Positions 38,401 through 51,885 are shown, counted from the first letter of the stretch. The stretch: 64,000 nucleotides of DNA from Saxidomus purpurata (GCA_022818135.1 JAFMSR010000015.1:19105838-19169837), one strand, 5' to 3'. Notes: generated by a model not told the origin, from the letters alone. Numbers and translations are program-made.

Positions 38401-40693
38401 CCTTTCTTCTCAGTACCAGTAGTTCAATGACATGAATACATTAGCTTGATACATTTTTTTCATTAACTCGGAAATACTAAAATGAACTTGTTATGTTAAA
38501 TCATCTAACTTAAAGTCCGAGGATCACAATTACAAGTAGCTCTTATTTTTTTCCAGGAAAGGTGTGCTTACCAGTGAAAATGACCTTTGTTTGTACCATG
38601 TACCAGAAATATTACTAACTTTGCTTTTTAAATAGATGCACATGTTAGAAATATTATACAGTATTTTTTTCAATGATATTGCAAAAAATATGAAAGGCTT
38701 TCTGGTAACTCTTTTCTCATGAAGAAATGACTTTAATAAGAAAGACAGACATTTGTTAACATTGTTTTAGAGTTTAATATCCTATCAGTAAATTATTTTT
38801 CGATATCAGTAAAATCAATGTGATTATGCATGGGTCTTTAAATGATTGTACCATTATATTTCACTTTTTACAGTAGTAGAAGTAAGAAATATACATGTAT
38901 TTATTATTTTTCTTTTTATCATGTAATGATCAACATCGCAAGCATTGCAAATAAGTGATGTAAGATGAAAAGTATCTGTTTTCATTTTTTAGTAGTGAAG
39001 ATAAAGTGTTGTAGAATATTGTGATTTATTACTATCAATTACAAGGGCAACTGATAATAGCTTTCATGCTGAGATTCCAGCTAGCCAGGTGATGCTCAGG
39101 CTGAGCAATTCTACTACCCTTGTATAAAACAGTGTACTGTAAATGCACGTAAGTTAGTAGGCATAAAATTTCACAGATTTTAAAAGAATTCAAGTTGTTC
39201 GTGTATACTACAGTTCGTATATATTATTTTATACAGTAACTTGTAATGTCGGACGGCTGTTCGCTGGGAATTTAATTTCTTGGATCGACCCACCAACGAA
39301 ATCAACGAAAGTTCGTTGCTCGCGTATTTTAATTATTTTACGTTGTGTACCTTCGCTATTCGCTTTTGTTTTGATAGCATGTAATTAAACTCTAATGAAT
39401 AGTGTACAGACATTTAACATTACATCTATAATGTGGTCTGATGTGTGTATAATATCTATTTTTATACAAACACACGTTTGAATTGACGAAATGAATATTA
39501 AGTATGAAACACATCAGCGCTCCCAGTATTCTATGTGCATAATCTAATATAAATAAGTTTTATAAAAGTTAACAAGAATTTATAAGTATTATTTCTATTT
39601 TCAAATGTCACCATACACTCATTGTAATTATATATTTGCATGCATTTTAACAGACCTTTCTCGTTTGAAAATGAAACATTTATTGCTGAGTTATAACAAA
39701 AAGATATGCATCAATTGAGAAAATTGACATTCTGTTACTTAAAAAATGTCTTGTACAGTTAATAGTCTCCGGATCACCAAAGCTTTGTCATGTGATAGTT
39801 ACTTTGATTACATATATTTAATGTATAACTTTTTGTTTACGTTTGTGTTTATGCGGCGACAAAATCGTAAGAAATGTTCAAGAAGCTTGGAGATTAAACC
39901 AAAAACGACTTTCTCTCATTAAAATGTGTTAAACTAATGATAATGCCGCATTAGTGTTTGAAGTTGGTGCTTTAGAAATAAAAAAATGGACTAATAAAAT
40001 AATAGTTCCTTTCTTCGCAGTGATCTCCCTTGTGTTATTGTTGTTGTTGTTGTGGAAGAGAAGCAACTCCTGCATGCAGTTGTTTGTTGTAATTGCCTCT
40101 CCAAGTCAAAATAAGAAAAGTAATATTTAACAGAAATATTGTATATGCATTTATTGAATAAATACTGTTTAAACCAAAATAAGAAAAGTAATATTTGGAA
40201 AGTTATTATTTCGTACTGGTAGCAGGAAGAGTTTGATGTATTTGGTTAAAAGCTATTATTTCCTCTACCCTTTGTACACACACCCATTTCAGCTGGATTT
40301 TACTAGAAAAAATGTGCATAATTCCACTTTAAATTTAAACCAACATTAGGTGTCCAAAATAATGAACAAAAGTTAACGTTCTGATTCGAACTTCCATTAC
40401 CTACCTCTTTTCTTAATATAATACGTTTAATGCTGGGCACGGAAACGTATCCTTATTTATCAGGGCTTATCATTTAAGCTCAGTATCTCATTACAATATT
40501 TTTAACAAATTTTATCAAAACTTAAGCTGTATGATAAGTCCGTGTTTCCTTTGTTTTACTCCTGCAACTTGCAAACAAACACAAAACATCCTGAAAAGTC
40601 CTTCGGGCGACTGGTAAACTGCGTCAAACTCCCAAACTAATGTATACAACGAAGATTCGAACTTTGTACAACATTACCTGCTGATGCGCCCAT
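35480..40693 (-). CDS. Intracellular hemoglobin 1 (4 exons, 136 aa)
   Basis: Coding exons on the minus strand: 40693-40678, 36987-36909, 36499-36304, 35599-35480. Introns 2 and 3 fall at the classic globin positions (B12.2, G7.0). Intron 1 follows five codons, a 'precoding' intron as in other bivalve globins. Intron 1 is about 3.7 kb. The proximal His is His85 (CASHKAKG). The distal pocket aligns as Tyr30 (B10), Gln53 (E7) and Phe57 (E11), the combination I recall for Lucina pectinata HbII/HbIII. The protein is short for a globin. About 11-12 residues are missing in the CD-D region between TFPAD and KKLQS, so the usual CD1 Phe is not obvious. It should bind heme and O2 or another ligand in the cytoplasm. 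The reading frame is intact. Confidence 0.88.
36075..36303 (-). repeat. Degenerate exon-3/donor junction repeats, hemoglobin 1
   Basis: About four to five diverged copies of the last bases of exon 3 plus its splice donor (minus: GTxACCGATATGAAAxTGTTTGAG then GTAAGT or similar) lie in intron 3 next to the true exon end at 36304. They are less regular than in copy 2. Confidence 0.75.
36722..36825. repeat. About 21-bp minisatellite in hemoglobin 1 intron 2
   Basis: Four to five units of the type GAAAACAGTGTAAAACCATG. The paralogous array in copy 2 is at 54730-54838 with a different unit number. Confidence 0.85.
37431..37760. mobile_element. LINE/SINE tail flanked by 100-bp inverted duplication, hemoglobin 1 intron 1
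   Basis: 37431-37530 and 37661-37760 are inverted copies of each other. Both contain TTGGCTATTAACAGAAAGAT or its complement. The middle ends in AATAAAATTCTGTTCTGTTC, a simple-repeat tail typical of LINE/SINE 3' ends. Copy 2 has only the left-arm sequence. Confidence 0.8.
37940..39134. mobile_element. Non-autonomous DNA transposon with CACT termini (1.2 kb)
   Basis: The 5' end CACTATGTAATACAAGGGTA and the reverse complement of the 3' end CACTGTTTTATACAAGGGTA match at 17 of 20 positions. The flanks are TACT at 37936-37939 and 39135-39138. The paralogous site in copy 2 (near 57040) has a single GTGTACTGTAAATG, that is, an empty site. No transposase frame is present. Confidence 0.8.
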
Positions 40694-40890
40694 CTTTATT
40701 CCAAATGTAACAGTTTCCAAACTAAATAAAACTTTATTCAAACGTGTATTCAGTCCAGTCAAGAAGAATCTATTGAGATATACTGCGCATGCATTTCTTT
40801 ATATATCAGTTTCCAATCGTCCTTGTATCCTTTGACGGTTGCAAGCGCACGTAAACAACATTCGTCTTTTTTAACTTTCCATTGGTTATT
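40694..40890 (-). promoter_or_regulatory. Hemoglobin 1 core promoter (TATA and CCAAT)
   Basis: On the minus strand a TATATAAAG box lies at 40806-40798, about 105 bp before the ATG. ATTGG (inverted CCAAT) sits beside it at 40812-40816 and AACCAATGG is at 40887-40879. A TGCATGCGCA palindrome-like word lies just downstream of the TATA box. The same layout is kept in copy 2. Confidence 0.65.
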
Positions 40891-41499
40891 AGAGGTAAAC
40901 GGTCAACGGAGTACTACAAATGTCTGTTACACTGCGGAAATATCAACAAAACCTCTAAAATGCGAAATTAATTCAACATTGACTTCATTTCGTGACAAAA
41001 AGCACACGTGAAATCATAACATTCCTGTAAAACTAGAATTACTAAATCTGGTTTTAGGACAACCGCCATTATCAAAGTTTATGAGTTGATCATGAGCTGG
41101 TGCAGGAACCAAGACCGGTATATATGTACAAGTTTCAGATGCCAAACGATCAATAGACAAATTAAATCCTAAACGATTTCATTGCAGCTAAGCCTACGTG
41201 CACAAGGACAATTTATCATCTAGGAGAAATGTACCGTATTTTAAATGTTTTAATGGCTTGTGTCAATCAACTGTTTAAAAGATGCTCATTAACGTGCTGC
41301 GAGATTTTGGTTACAGAAGTGTTTCAATTTTTACTGTATATGTTTTGTGTACATTGTCACAGCAGACATGTTGTACAACTGAGGTACAGTCAGGTTTTCA
41401 CTATTGTTTTAGGTTACTATCCCATAAATAATCAAGAGCTGTCAATAGGACAGCGCTTGACTTTTTTTAGTGCTTGCCAATAAAACAAAACTTTGACAG

Positions 41500-42330
41500 G
41501 TAAGGGCATACACGACTGTAACTATGAATTTCTAAGTACAAATCAAGAAACAGTTTCACAGAGTTATCTTCTCTTGCTTACAGGTAGGTGTCATGATGGT
41601 ACATAAGTAGTCCAACTTTCAAAGTAATATCTCAAACGGTTTATTTGGTTAAGTCAACAAGTGGACAAGAATGAAAATTTTAACTGAGTTTCTAAGTCAA
41701 AAAGGGCCATAATTCAAATAAAATCCTTGACAGAATTACCTTCTTACAAGTATTCAAACTTTCAAAGTAATATCTCAAACAGTTTAGTCAAAACGAAAAC
41801 GAAAACCTTAACCAAGATTCTAAGTCGATAAAAGGCCTTAATTTTTAAAACAAATCCTTGACAGAGTTACTTTCTCTTGCCTACAGATGGGGGTAACGAT
41901 GTAAACAAGCATTCAAAGGTTCAAAGCAATATCTTAAAGGGTTAAGTCAAAAAGTGGATTTTACCCATATTCAATGTATTTTATAAGTCAAAAAGGGGTA
42001 TAATTCTGTCAAAAACGTTGACAGAGTTATGTACTATTGTCTGTTGATGGAGGTAATGATAACAAATCAGTATGGTAAGTTTCAAAGCAATACCTTTAAT
42101 GGTTTAATGGTGGTACGAAAAACTTAACCAAGCTAAATACACTTTCTAAGTACAAAAAGGGCCGTAATTCTATCAAACACCTTGACATAGTTATGTACTC
42201 TTGTCTGTAGATTGAGGTTATGATGGTTAATAAGTATGGTAAGTTTCAAAGACATACCTCTAAAAGTTTTAAAATAAAGTGGGGTGGTACGAAACACTTA
42301 ACCAAGGTGTGACACCAACGCGGACACCGA
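41500..42330. repeat. Degenerate satellite of about 150-bp units
   Basis: About five diverged units share 'AAAAAGGGCC(A/G)TAATTC', 'CTTGACAGAGTTA' and 'TTTCAAAG(C/T)AATA'. The last ends in ACACCAACGCGGACACCGACGCC, a form I recall as common in bivalve genomes. It abuts the hemoglobin 1 duplication on one side and a LINE fragment on the other. Confidence 0.7.
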
Positions 42331-42339
42331 CGCCATTAC

Positions 42340-43090
42340 TCTACTCTTGCTGTAAACACTCCCGTGAACAACTTGCTTAGGTTACTTAACACTGTAATGC
42401 CCCTATAATTATTTGGATTAGTTCTATCCCCCTTTTTGTGTATCGGTACAATAAAACCCTTGGCCCAAACTTCTGGGAACTACCCTGTACCAAGAATGTT
42501 ATTAAATAGATCCGTAATATGCTCTCCGAGTATATCTACCGTCTAAATAAAATACTCGTTCAGAAGGTTATCACTAGGAGAAGAAGACTTGTTGCGTTTA
42601 AGGTGCTTAATAGCTGATATCACATCAGCTTGTGTAATTGAATGATTCAACTCCTCAAATGTAGGATCGTTTATGTTCAAATTGTCATTATCATTAAATG
42701 CTTCAACCTCGTCTATAATGGTGATCGTTAAATTGCCAAATAGTTCCGAAAAGTATGTTCGAAACTCTTCGACTGGTACGCTTGTATCGCATTTTACGCT
42801 TTTACTTTTGAAATGTTTCCAAAACTCCCGCGCTTTACTTTTTCTAAGCTCGATTAGTTGCTTACTTTGCTTTATTTAGTACACACGTTATTTTCTTTGC
42901 AACGCCTTGCGCTGGTTACATACATGTTACCTGTTTTGTTCAGAAAAACGATTACTACTTTGTCGTAAAGACCTATTTCTAAGCACTCAAACCATGCGTT
43001 TTGTCTACGCGTACATGTATTATGTTTAGCACAAGTATTGCTAGAGTATTCACGCTTGAATAGTGGTGTAGCGATTTCACATACAATGTA
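42340..43090 (-). mobile_element. LINE ORF2 fragment (linker and N-terminal RT), broken
   Basis: The minus frame reads RRQNAWF...L near 43000, then AREFWKHFKSK, FRTYFSELF, ITQADVISAIKHLK and, after a stop, FPEVWAKGFIVPIHKKGD (near 42450) and NPNNYRGITVLSNL. These are the linker and RT-0/RT-1 motifs of CR1/Jockey-type LINEs, in order. Two in-frame stops and the truncation before the YADD box make it inactive. Confidence 0.85.
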
Positions 43091-43099
43091 TATCTCGAA

Positions 43100-46000
43100 A
43101 AATCATTTATCAAACGGTCTATGCAAACCTATTCACCTGTATTGCTGTCAAAAAGAAGTAAATTAAACTCGGATAATTTTCCTACTAGGCCGCGCCTAAA
43201 CATCTGTTCATTTGTTTGAAAGTTGGTACATGAGTATATCGTGCCCATCTGCATTGCATGGTAACGTTTCTATTCACGTGATTTCATATGACGTCATTTA
43301 ACAACGCCATCTGGTGACAGCTTACCGGAAGCATATCGTCATGTGGTTATTGTTATGTTATTTTGTCATTTGTGGACCGACTTTTAATTTTCAATGTTTG
43401 CTATAATACTAGAAAACAATTCTATCAATCGGTGTGCAAACTATTACATTTTATACAAGAAAATATTACATTTTCGTCGAAAACGTACAGAAAAAGGTCA
43501 GAAACGTCATTTTTCTTCTCCATGAATTTTGGCATTTTAGATAATAACACACAAAAACAGACGATGAAAGTTTTTTCAAATTTTGACAATTTACTATTTT
43601 TGACATCTAAAACTGAATAATTGAATAAAAATGGGATGTGTTCGACTCAGATTGTTTAGTATGCGCTCTTGAATAATGCCACTATAACGTGAAAAGGTGA
43701 TGTCGCTTCTAGGAATGGGTACTACTGAGTAAAGTGATCCTCTACGTACACGCAGTGAAAATATAAAACAGTCACTGGACTCATATTTCATACGTAACTT
43801 CCGAAAACTCCAATATGTTTAGGTCAGATACTCCTATTATTTTCCCCATTAACTTACATTATAAATATAGTCAAAAGGTGACCCTGTATCATACCCACCT
43901 ATAGAGTTTTGACCAATGAAATTGCTTCTTTCGAACAGGTTAGTCTCTCAGACACCAGAAAATGCTGTTTTTTTATGGGCATGACCAACTCAGTTTTTTA
44001 CAATTTGGCAAGGGAGACAACCACCCCACTCAGTCAGGTGAGATTTAGGGGTCTAAACCGCATGTGTACACCTTCTATTCATATGGCGATTTCAGTGTTA
44101 TTTATTATGATAACCAGTCCTAAAATATTCATTCGCGTGCAGAAGACATTGCATTTTATTTTTCAAATGAGTTTTTTGCATTTGTAAACACAACCTTTTC
44201 TACCAATCAGGTAATGTCTCATTTAATCTTACGGTTTTCCTTGTACTTTTTTCAGCCAATCCCTGAGCCGGATTGCAATAGGATCATCTGACCTTAAATG
44301 ATGGAACAAGCAAGTTCTTAATAACTCAATTATTACCTATATATTTATGGCAACATTCTCTACCAGACTACTATTTCTCGAGTGTTGTCTCACAGACGCT
44401 GTTTTAAACGGTTTTCACAAGTTCTCGGAAATACAAGTCTTAAATGCTGCGAGTCAAAACATATCCCGACAACTCAGTAGAAGGCCCTTTACTAGCACCG
44501 AAAGAGTATAACCAACCGACCCACGAATTTTCTAGCAAGTCAACGAAAATCCTTAATGCACAACCCGTATTGCTCAAAATTAGTGTTCATAGTGTTATTA
44601 TCCTGGAAATGATCCCACTTGATTTTTTGCAGCTATTTGGATAATGTCACAGTCAGGGAATTAGTTTAACTGTAATTCTACAAGGTAGTGCCAAATTACT
44701 TTCATATCATATAATCATTAAACTTTTGTAAATGTAGCGTGTAATTAAAACTGTTTTCCATTTGTGTGTTATTTCATCAAATAATTTGTAAAACGTGACT
44801 GTGAAAAAGAGAAGTCGCAGAAGAGTGAGAGACAAAGAGAGCAGAAGATACATAGGTTGAAGCAGAGGATGATGCGAGAATAAATACAAATAAGCGAGAT
44901 TACGGCTGGGAATCATGTGACTTTCCTGGTATTCATCGTCACGGTGAAAACTGTCAGGTAATCAGGTATGACTGATTCAGACGTGTTTCTATTTTCTAAC
45001 CTATGCGGCTTTAAAAGCCTTTACTTACAATTCAACGTTCTCAAACACTTAAATTCCTGAACGGCACGTCGAATGTTGAGAAGTATTTTCTGGGTGAACA
45101 TCACGGACGTTTCATGTTTTTGAAGAAATCCCCTTTGACAGTTGCACTTGTTGCAGAAAAGTAATGAGCATCAACAGAGCATACATATGTGTTTGCAATT
45201 TTTTGAACGCTTCCTTAGACCTACATGTGTTACTGTAACCGGTTGTGGAAAAAATGTGGTAGCTCCCATAGACGCTCTCTCGTTGATAACTTCCACGTCA
45301 AATAGTACGGCTTCTATTCGCATCGTACTCTAGGGAGAGGAACAATTAGTTATTTATAGAGAAACGAGTATTTCAATACTCAATTCGGCGTTTACAGTTA
45401 TAATAAGAGAAAGAATCGTTAATATTTTGACTCAAAAGAGAAAACACCTTTATCTGTGTTGCTTAAAATACAAGGTCTTCTTTGTAATTCGACTTACTGA
45501 TAATTAAAACGTATAGAGTGCTGGGGGTTTGCATTTTTTGATAGTGCATTGTTTCAAGTAGGAAAACTGATCTTTTCAAGTTCATAATCCCTCCAGTTGT
45601 ATCATAGCATTACTTTATAGCATGCATGGCATCCAATTGACAAACGTGGTTAAGTATACTGCTTATTATGGGTTATAAAGACGCAGACTGCTGATCTGCA
45701 TTTTTCCGAGAGAAAAAAATGAAACATGGACACACTTGAAGACTTTGAAAAACTTATTGTAATAACAGAACACTGCAGAGAGGAACTTGTGATTTGTACT
45801 TCTTGAACCATTTAGAATGTCCACAAAAAGGAGTAATGAAGCCACAAACGTTTACCAATACAAAAATGTAAAAAGTACCTAGAAACGTTCAAGTTGTTTC
45901 TTTTGCCTAGCATCCATAATTTTCTTTAATGTTTCAAGTTGAGGTTTCTCGGATTTTTACAGCTATTTTTTCTCAGGTTATCTGTAAAGTAAAATGACAT

Positions 46001-46901
46001 TGAAAAGTTAATGATAAGTGTTTTTCTAGGTTGAAGCTTTTAGAAAATATCTTCTGCTATGAGATATCTTTCATGTGTGTATCATCTATGTTAAGGTAAC
46101 AGCTACTCTGTGGATGCAGCGTCACCTTTTCACTGTGTCTGGCAACTTTTTGTTAGTTATACACTGATTAACCCGCCTAAGTGTAAGGAAAAAGTTTCGT
46201 CTTTCCGTAATTTTGAAGAACATAAAAATCTTACAACAGATTTATCATAAAGGTAACTTTGCCATTCGACCCTAATGATATTTCAACCATTGTTATACGA
46301 ACTGACCCCAAAATTGATGGAATGACAGCAAAACTCCTGCGTTCGACAAATCACCAAAAGTATGTTCCATTTTGGACGCGTATGAAAATCGGGTTTAATG
46401 CAGAATGCCAAAGTGGCCATGAAGTATAATACGTATCTAAAGCATACGTACAGTTTTTCAGGATATAAACTACAAGTATCCTATTTCCTTTCAGACACTT
46501 TAACCATGACAAGTGAAGTTTTATTGTAGTACAATGGTTTACTATGCTTCTAAAAGATGACTTGTTATATCAGATTCGAAGATCAGAATTTTAATAATGG
46601 CGGGTAATGTTCTAACCCGGATCACAATAAAAATCTCTTAAATTTCGGATGCTTTGTGCCCAAATAAGAACGTTTAGATAATGATGCTATTCTGCTCACA
46701 AATGGTGCAGCTATCAAATAACAAAATTCAAAATATTTAAAAAAGAAGAGTTTTTAAATTAAAGATAATTCAGGTGTTTGTACCACAAAATCCACATCCT
46801 TCTTTATATAGTATTACCTGAACGTGCATAATTAGATCCGTGTTTGATACATACACTCTAATATGATGAATCAGTTTTCAAATGTTTACTTTTAATGAGA
46901 T
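43100..46901. other. Intergenic, nothing recognised
   Basis: AT-rich sequence with short, unconvincing frames only. Confidence 0.4.
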
Positions 46902-47025
46902 AGAGGATAATTGTTGGTTTTGGTGTAATATCACGCTATAATTTCACCGAGTGGGCACAAAATGATATTTTCACGAGTAGCGCAGCCACGAGTGAAAATA
47001 ACTACTTTTGGTGTTCACGAGTTTC
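46902..47025. mobile_element. Foldback MITE, copy 2 (inverse orientation)
   Basis: Shares GAGGATAATTGTTGGTTT, GGTGTAA(G/T)ATCACG and TTTTGGTGTTCACGAGT with the reverse complement of 12825-12970. Its far end is truncated. Confidence 0.7.
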
Positions 47026-48117
47026 AGACCATGACCTTATTAAGAACTTACTGTGAAAATTGGATGGTTATGAAAAAAAAAATGAAAATCAACTTTTTCT
47101 CAAATTTTCAAGATTGCTATAGATTGATAGAAAATGATCTAACTAAGAAAATGAATACCCACAACACTATATTTATTTCAAAAGCCATTTTTCGATTTTA
47201 TGTAAATTTCCATCACCGGTAAATGAGTGGAAATATGTATCTCATAAATTTGATAGATTCTGATTTGTCAAGAGCCTCTGTATATGAGCCCTATTACACC
47301 ATGAGCAATCCCATATATACCGTCTCCCACTTGGAGCCTCATCGTTTTTGCCTCTTTGGATCGATTGAATTTATTCCATCGTATCCAAAGTTAACAGAGT
47401 ATTTCAGACCTTTACGGCCGAAATCTTAACACAAAATTTTGTCGAATACGACCGAAAAGTAGTTCTATATATTCAATGAAATAAAAAGAATTGTAATGCA
47501 TTACCTTGTATTCTGTTTTCATTATGATATATTGATGAATAAATGTAAAACATTAAAAATTACTAAAAATCAACGAGGTATCTGTTCTGTATAGAACTAG
47601 TTTCCTACGCGGTTTTGACCAGAACAGTTTTCAAGTCAGACCGGAGACACTTAAAGACAACTAATCAGGCCGAATAATGTGTCTTATATCCGATATTGTG
47701 TTTGTGATCATAAACTATCGGAACATCTTAATACGTTATGGAACCACTAGGTACTCTTGAATGTTAAATTACAAAACTCGGATTTCGACATAAAAACAAC
47801 GATTCTTTTGTAACTTGGCAACGCCTCTATCATCAAAATTGCTCGGCCTGACTAGTTGTCATTTCGTGTCTAAAAGATAGGCCGAAACACTAGTCTTAAA
47901 TACGCCTTTATGCGTTTAGGTATAAAACTGAAACTTATCAGCAAATTAACTTTACAGAGGCACTTGTAGATGTCTTTTTGAAATATGACAACATATTTTT
48001 ATGCTTTAAACACGTTGTAATTGTTGTAGTTTATGTAAATGCGTGGTTCGAAAATAGTACGAAAATGTCCGCATTTTGCCGAAGTCGAATAACTAAGAAA
48101 TCACATAGATCTACATG
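47026..48117. other. Intergenic, nothing recognised
   Basis: No exon or repeat can be supported. Confidence 0.4.
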
Positions 48118-49440
48118 TTTTAAATACGATTTTTAAATGTAGACAGAAATGCAATAATCTAAAGGGAAAATCAAATTCATTTCTCTAGATCATGCTGTCA
48201 TTTACAAAGAACACATATTAATTCAAATATAAATACAAATAGGCCTTCTTGTATTGTAACTAAAACTTTCAAACTTTACCATGATTCTTTTGCTACACTA
48301 AATTTTGGCGGGTACATTCATACATAGTATCATTATTATAATCACCATCATCATCATCATTATTAATTGTTACGAAATACTACTAGAGTCTAGTATATGT
48401 AAAATATGAATATTATAGCCTGCTATTAAAACATTCAGTCGTTGTTTTAGACAAGTTTTGAAAATTTAAAACAGCATGGTAGAAAGGCTGGTAATAATAG
48501 ACCCAGTATGTTGCAATTCGCAGTATTTTGGAAGCACTCACGGAGATAGTTAATGTTAGCTGCAAGTACTTGTTCTACAATAGGTATATACTGGATCAAT
48601 TTATATCACAAGATTGATTTATCAATATTTAGCTTTTCTTTGAAAAACAGAAGAGCCATTGTCATAACCTTCTTGACGTCAGTCGGCACTGTCGTCTTGA
48701 ATCTGATAAAGCTTTCTTAAAATTCACTTTCTCAGTAACAATTAAAGCCTTGAAACTTCAGACAATTGCTTGGCATCATACAATGGCATCTGTGGCCGAG
48801 TGATTAAGGTCACTGACTGATGTTTACTTGTCCCTCACCGCTGTAGGTTCGTGACCTACTTGGGTCGAATTCTTTTATGTCTAGAAGCTATCTAGGTTCT
48901 ACTCAGGTGCCCGCTCATGACTGAAATAATGCTCGAATTGGCACCCAGGATCTTCCTCCTCCATGAAAGCCGGAAGTAGCAAAATGACCTTAGCTGTTGA
49001 GTGCGACGTTAAATTCGAATCAGTCAATTGGCACAATACAATCAACCTTATGGGCATATCCCATAACTTTTGTATGACACTAAAAGTTGTTCAAACTATG
49101 AATTATTTTCAGTCCAGTTTTGTCAAAATCCATTTATCAGTTACCATTTACAGCTTAATACTTCATAGGGTAGTTGAACATAGTCACTGAATGCAAAATG
49201 TAAGCACATGGGTTCCTATCTCAAAAGTAAAATTTACACAAATTGTTATAGGTCAAAATGTGTGGACAGTTGTGTCTCCAGTTTATAACTTTACTCGTGC
49301 AAGGGTTGTCCTGATATTTACACATGTATTGTACAGTCTGTGTTGTCCTGATATTTACACATGTATGTGTGCAGACTGTGTTGTTCAGAGACAATCGATC
49401 CTCCAGCACTTTCAGTCCTTTGATTTGATTGGCTAGAGAA
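48118..49440 (+). repeat. 1.4-kb dispersed repeat, copy 2
   Basis: Homologous to 15640-17065 in the same orientation. No poly(A)/poly(C) block precedes this copy, and ordinary AT-rich sequence lies in its place. Confidence 0.85.
48782..49015 (+). mobile_element. tRNA-derived SINE, copy 2
   Basis: The A box (GGCCGAGTGATTAAGGTC) and B box (GGTTCGTGACC) are followed by the same body and GCGACGTTAAA tail as the copy at 16409. Confidence 0.75.
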
Positions 49441-51885
49441 GCTCTGTAAACATTGTTTTACATTTAAAACAAAATGGCTGCCGTTCCACCGATTCAATTT
49501 TTTCAGCGACGTTTGTAAGCACTGCAAAAGATGTTGAAAAGTCACTTACGAATGATAAATCTTAAGCATTTTTCTTTATTTTTTCTTTACTTCAAGTTAT
49601 TCTAGTTTTAACTTTATGCAAAGCACAACCTATCTGTATTAAGAAACTTGGTATCCTAATTTTGAATTGGAGCCTATTATTTAAGAACAATATGTTTAGT
49701 ATAAAGATACGTTTTTTTATTAAGATGCCACTTAATATGCGTTTTCTAAACGTGTGCAATACTGTACATAATTCATAATTTTAAAGTCCTATAATTTGAT
49801 TTCATTTCTAAATGTTCATGTCATACAGCAGTACAAGGAAGTTAATTAAGTTTAAAGTGTTTCTATTCAGAGAAAGAGTTTTCTCCTTTCTATTCTATGT
49901 AACAACTGTTTGTTTTCCTTAACTAAATAAAACAATTTGCAGTTCTTTCATATGTAGACTGTTAAAGAATACATCTTGACTAAGTAGTGCTATTCCGATG
50001 TCAGAAATGATTAGAAACTGAAAGATCTTTTAAAAATGCTTTGATCACCATGCTATGTTTCTTCTAATGGGTGTTTCTACTTCCAGTATCGAAGATAGCT
50101 GATACACTTCTGACAGTAGCTCCCCATAGTCGAGTGAAGATAACTTGGTCACTCTGAACTGATCGTGACGTTTTTTCGGCATGTTATAATGTTATAAAAC
50201 CCATGTAAGATGTAATGACATTGCCATCTCACGTGGTACTCATAAAATAAAACTTTTAGTACATAATACTGTCAGTCAATGGAAGCCATCTTCGGTTACA
50301 GCTGTATATACGAGAAAAGCTAAGCTTATATCCATATGGACTCGATTAAACTGTGGTAGTATTAATAATTTCAGTAGTAAAACAGCATCACAATTGAATG
50401 AATGATAAACAAATTGTTAAGGTGAAAAGTTTTAATTTCTTCTTCCTTACACTGGCCGCCAAGAACTGACTGGAAAGTTTTACATTGTATTTTCATTTTT
50501 CAAAGGATATCAAAATATAGAGGATTTATGTATATCAGGAGATTTTTAATTGAATTATTGCATTCTAAGGGTAATAGCTTGTCATATTCAAAAGTCATCA
50601 ATATTTCTATAAGTAAATGTATTAATGAGAACTTACAATGAATGTTGTTAATTAAGTATTAAAATATATATTGCATTGTATTGCTATTAAACGCATAAAG
50701 GCCCGGAAACATTTACGACAGGTATACTTAACGTTATCTTTTATATGAAAGTACATTTAACACTTAAACATTATATTTTTTATTTACGTCTCATCCATAT
50801 ACATCATTTACACATATAAATTCATCAATATATCAAAGCGCTGTGAGCGCTGAAGGCCTGGGGGCTATAGGTTAACTCCCCGAAAAACAACTTTTGACCT
50901 ACGTGTTTTGCGCTGAACCTTACCTAAAGCGCGGGTCGAAATGTGCAGAGGACGAAATTCAATATATGACACAGAATGAATGATTCACAAATATATGGGT
51001 GGCAGGGAAGTTTGTTTTATTATAAAACGTACGTTAAATGAAAAATAATCACATAGTCAACATTATAAATTGTTTAAGCCAATAAAAATAATTCGATCAG
51101 CGCTTTGTACAACTTCAAGCGATATGATCTGATGATGGGGGTCGAAAATTATTGTGTACCAATGATAAGACCTTGAAACAGAAATAAACAAAGCAATACC
51201 AGCAATGAAATATAAATACAGTACTGTACAATGTGTATAACAGAGAAAACCAAAAATGATTCTGGGTTACCTTGTAGTTGTAATCGGTGAAACCGTTCAC
51301 TGGGCCTCGACATGCAGCGTCCTCGATAAATGGCGGGTGAATTTGATCACGTTAGTTCCTTCTCGGGAATGTACGTAAATTATATCTTTTTTTAGAGACA
51401 TTTATTTTTAGGTAAATATATATGTTATCGTTCGTAAATAACAAAGTTGTCAATGAAATAACATCGGAAATTTGAAAATCAAGCTACAAACTCTTATATC
51501 GAGCTTCGTACGTTTCCGTAAATTTCCGTAAATATCCGTACTTTTCCGTGATATGCATATGATTATCTTCCGTAATCAGCTAACAGCGCATTAATTTCTA
51601 AAACAGAAAAAAATGTGTAATGCAGCCCGTAAGCTATATACCTTCCTGCAGTCGTTTGAAGTTTTATGTACTATTTTTATTTGTAACATGTTCTTATCAT
51701 ATGCGGCATTCAAACAGAAGATTGATCTGGTCTGTCTTGCACTACTTTCGCATAGCGCATGTTTACAGTTGTTATTCGCACATAGCACGGCTAAAATTCT
51801 TGCAGGGTTTGAAATGTGGTATACTAACTTAGGCCTTGGGGACTTTCAGTCCCCAGGCCAAAAATAGTACATGGGCGTTCTTTAT
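49441..51885. other. Intergenic, nothing recognised apart from a hairpin
   Basis: A GGCCTTGGGGACT/AGTCCCCAGGCC hairpin at 51832-51861 sits just outside the left border of duplication copy 2. No exon is seen. Confidence 0.4.

Larger units (their letters stand above)
34200..41430. repeat. Segmental duplication, copy 1 (hemoglobin 1)
   Basis: Collinear with 51890-60345. Homology runs from about 200 bp upstream of GTTGTATTTATCTCT, through all four globin exons and introns, the promoter, and upstream sequence as far as TGTTGTACAACTGAGGTACA near 41370. Copy-specific insertions account for the length difference. Confidence 0.9.

Noticed and set aside
41229..41483. Short conserved ORF upstream of hemoglobin 1, similar to 58748-58880 upstream of hemoglobin 2
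   Set aside because: The similarity (MYRxLxVLMACxNQLFKRCSL) is explained by the segmental duplication, and the frames diverge and end differently.
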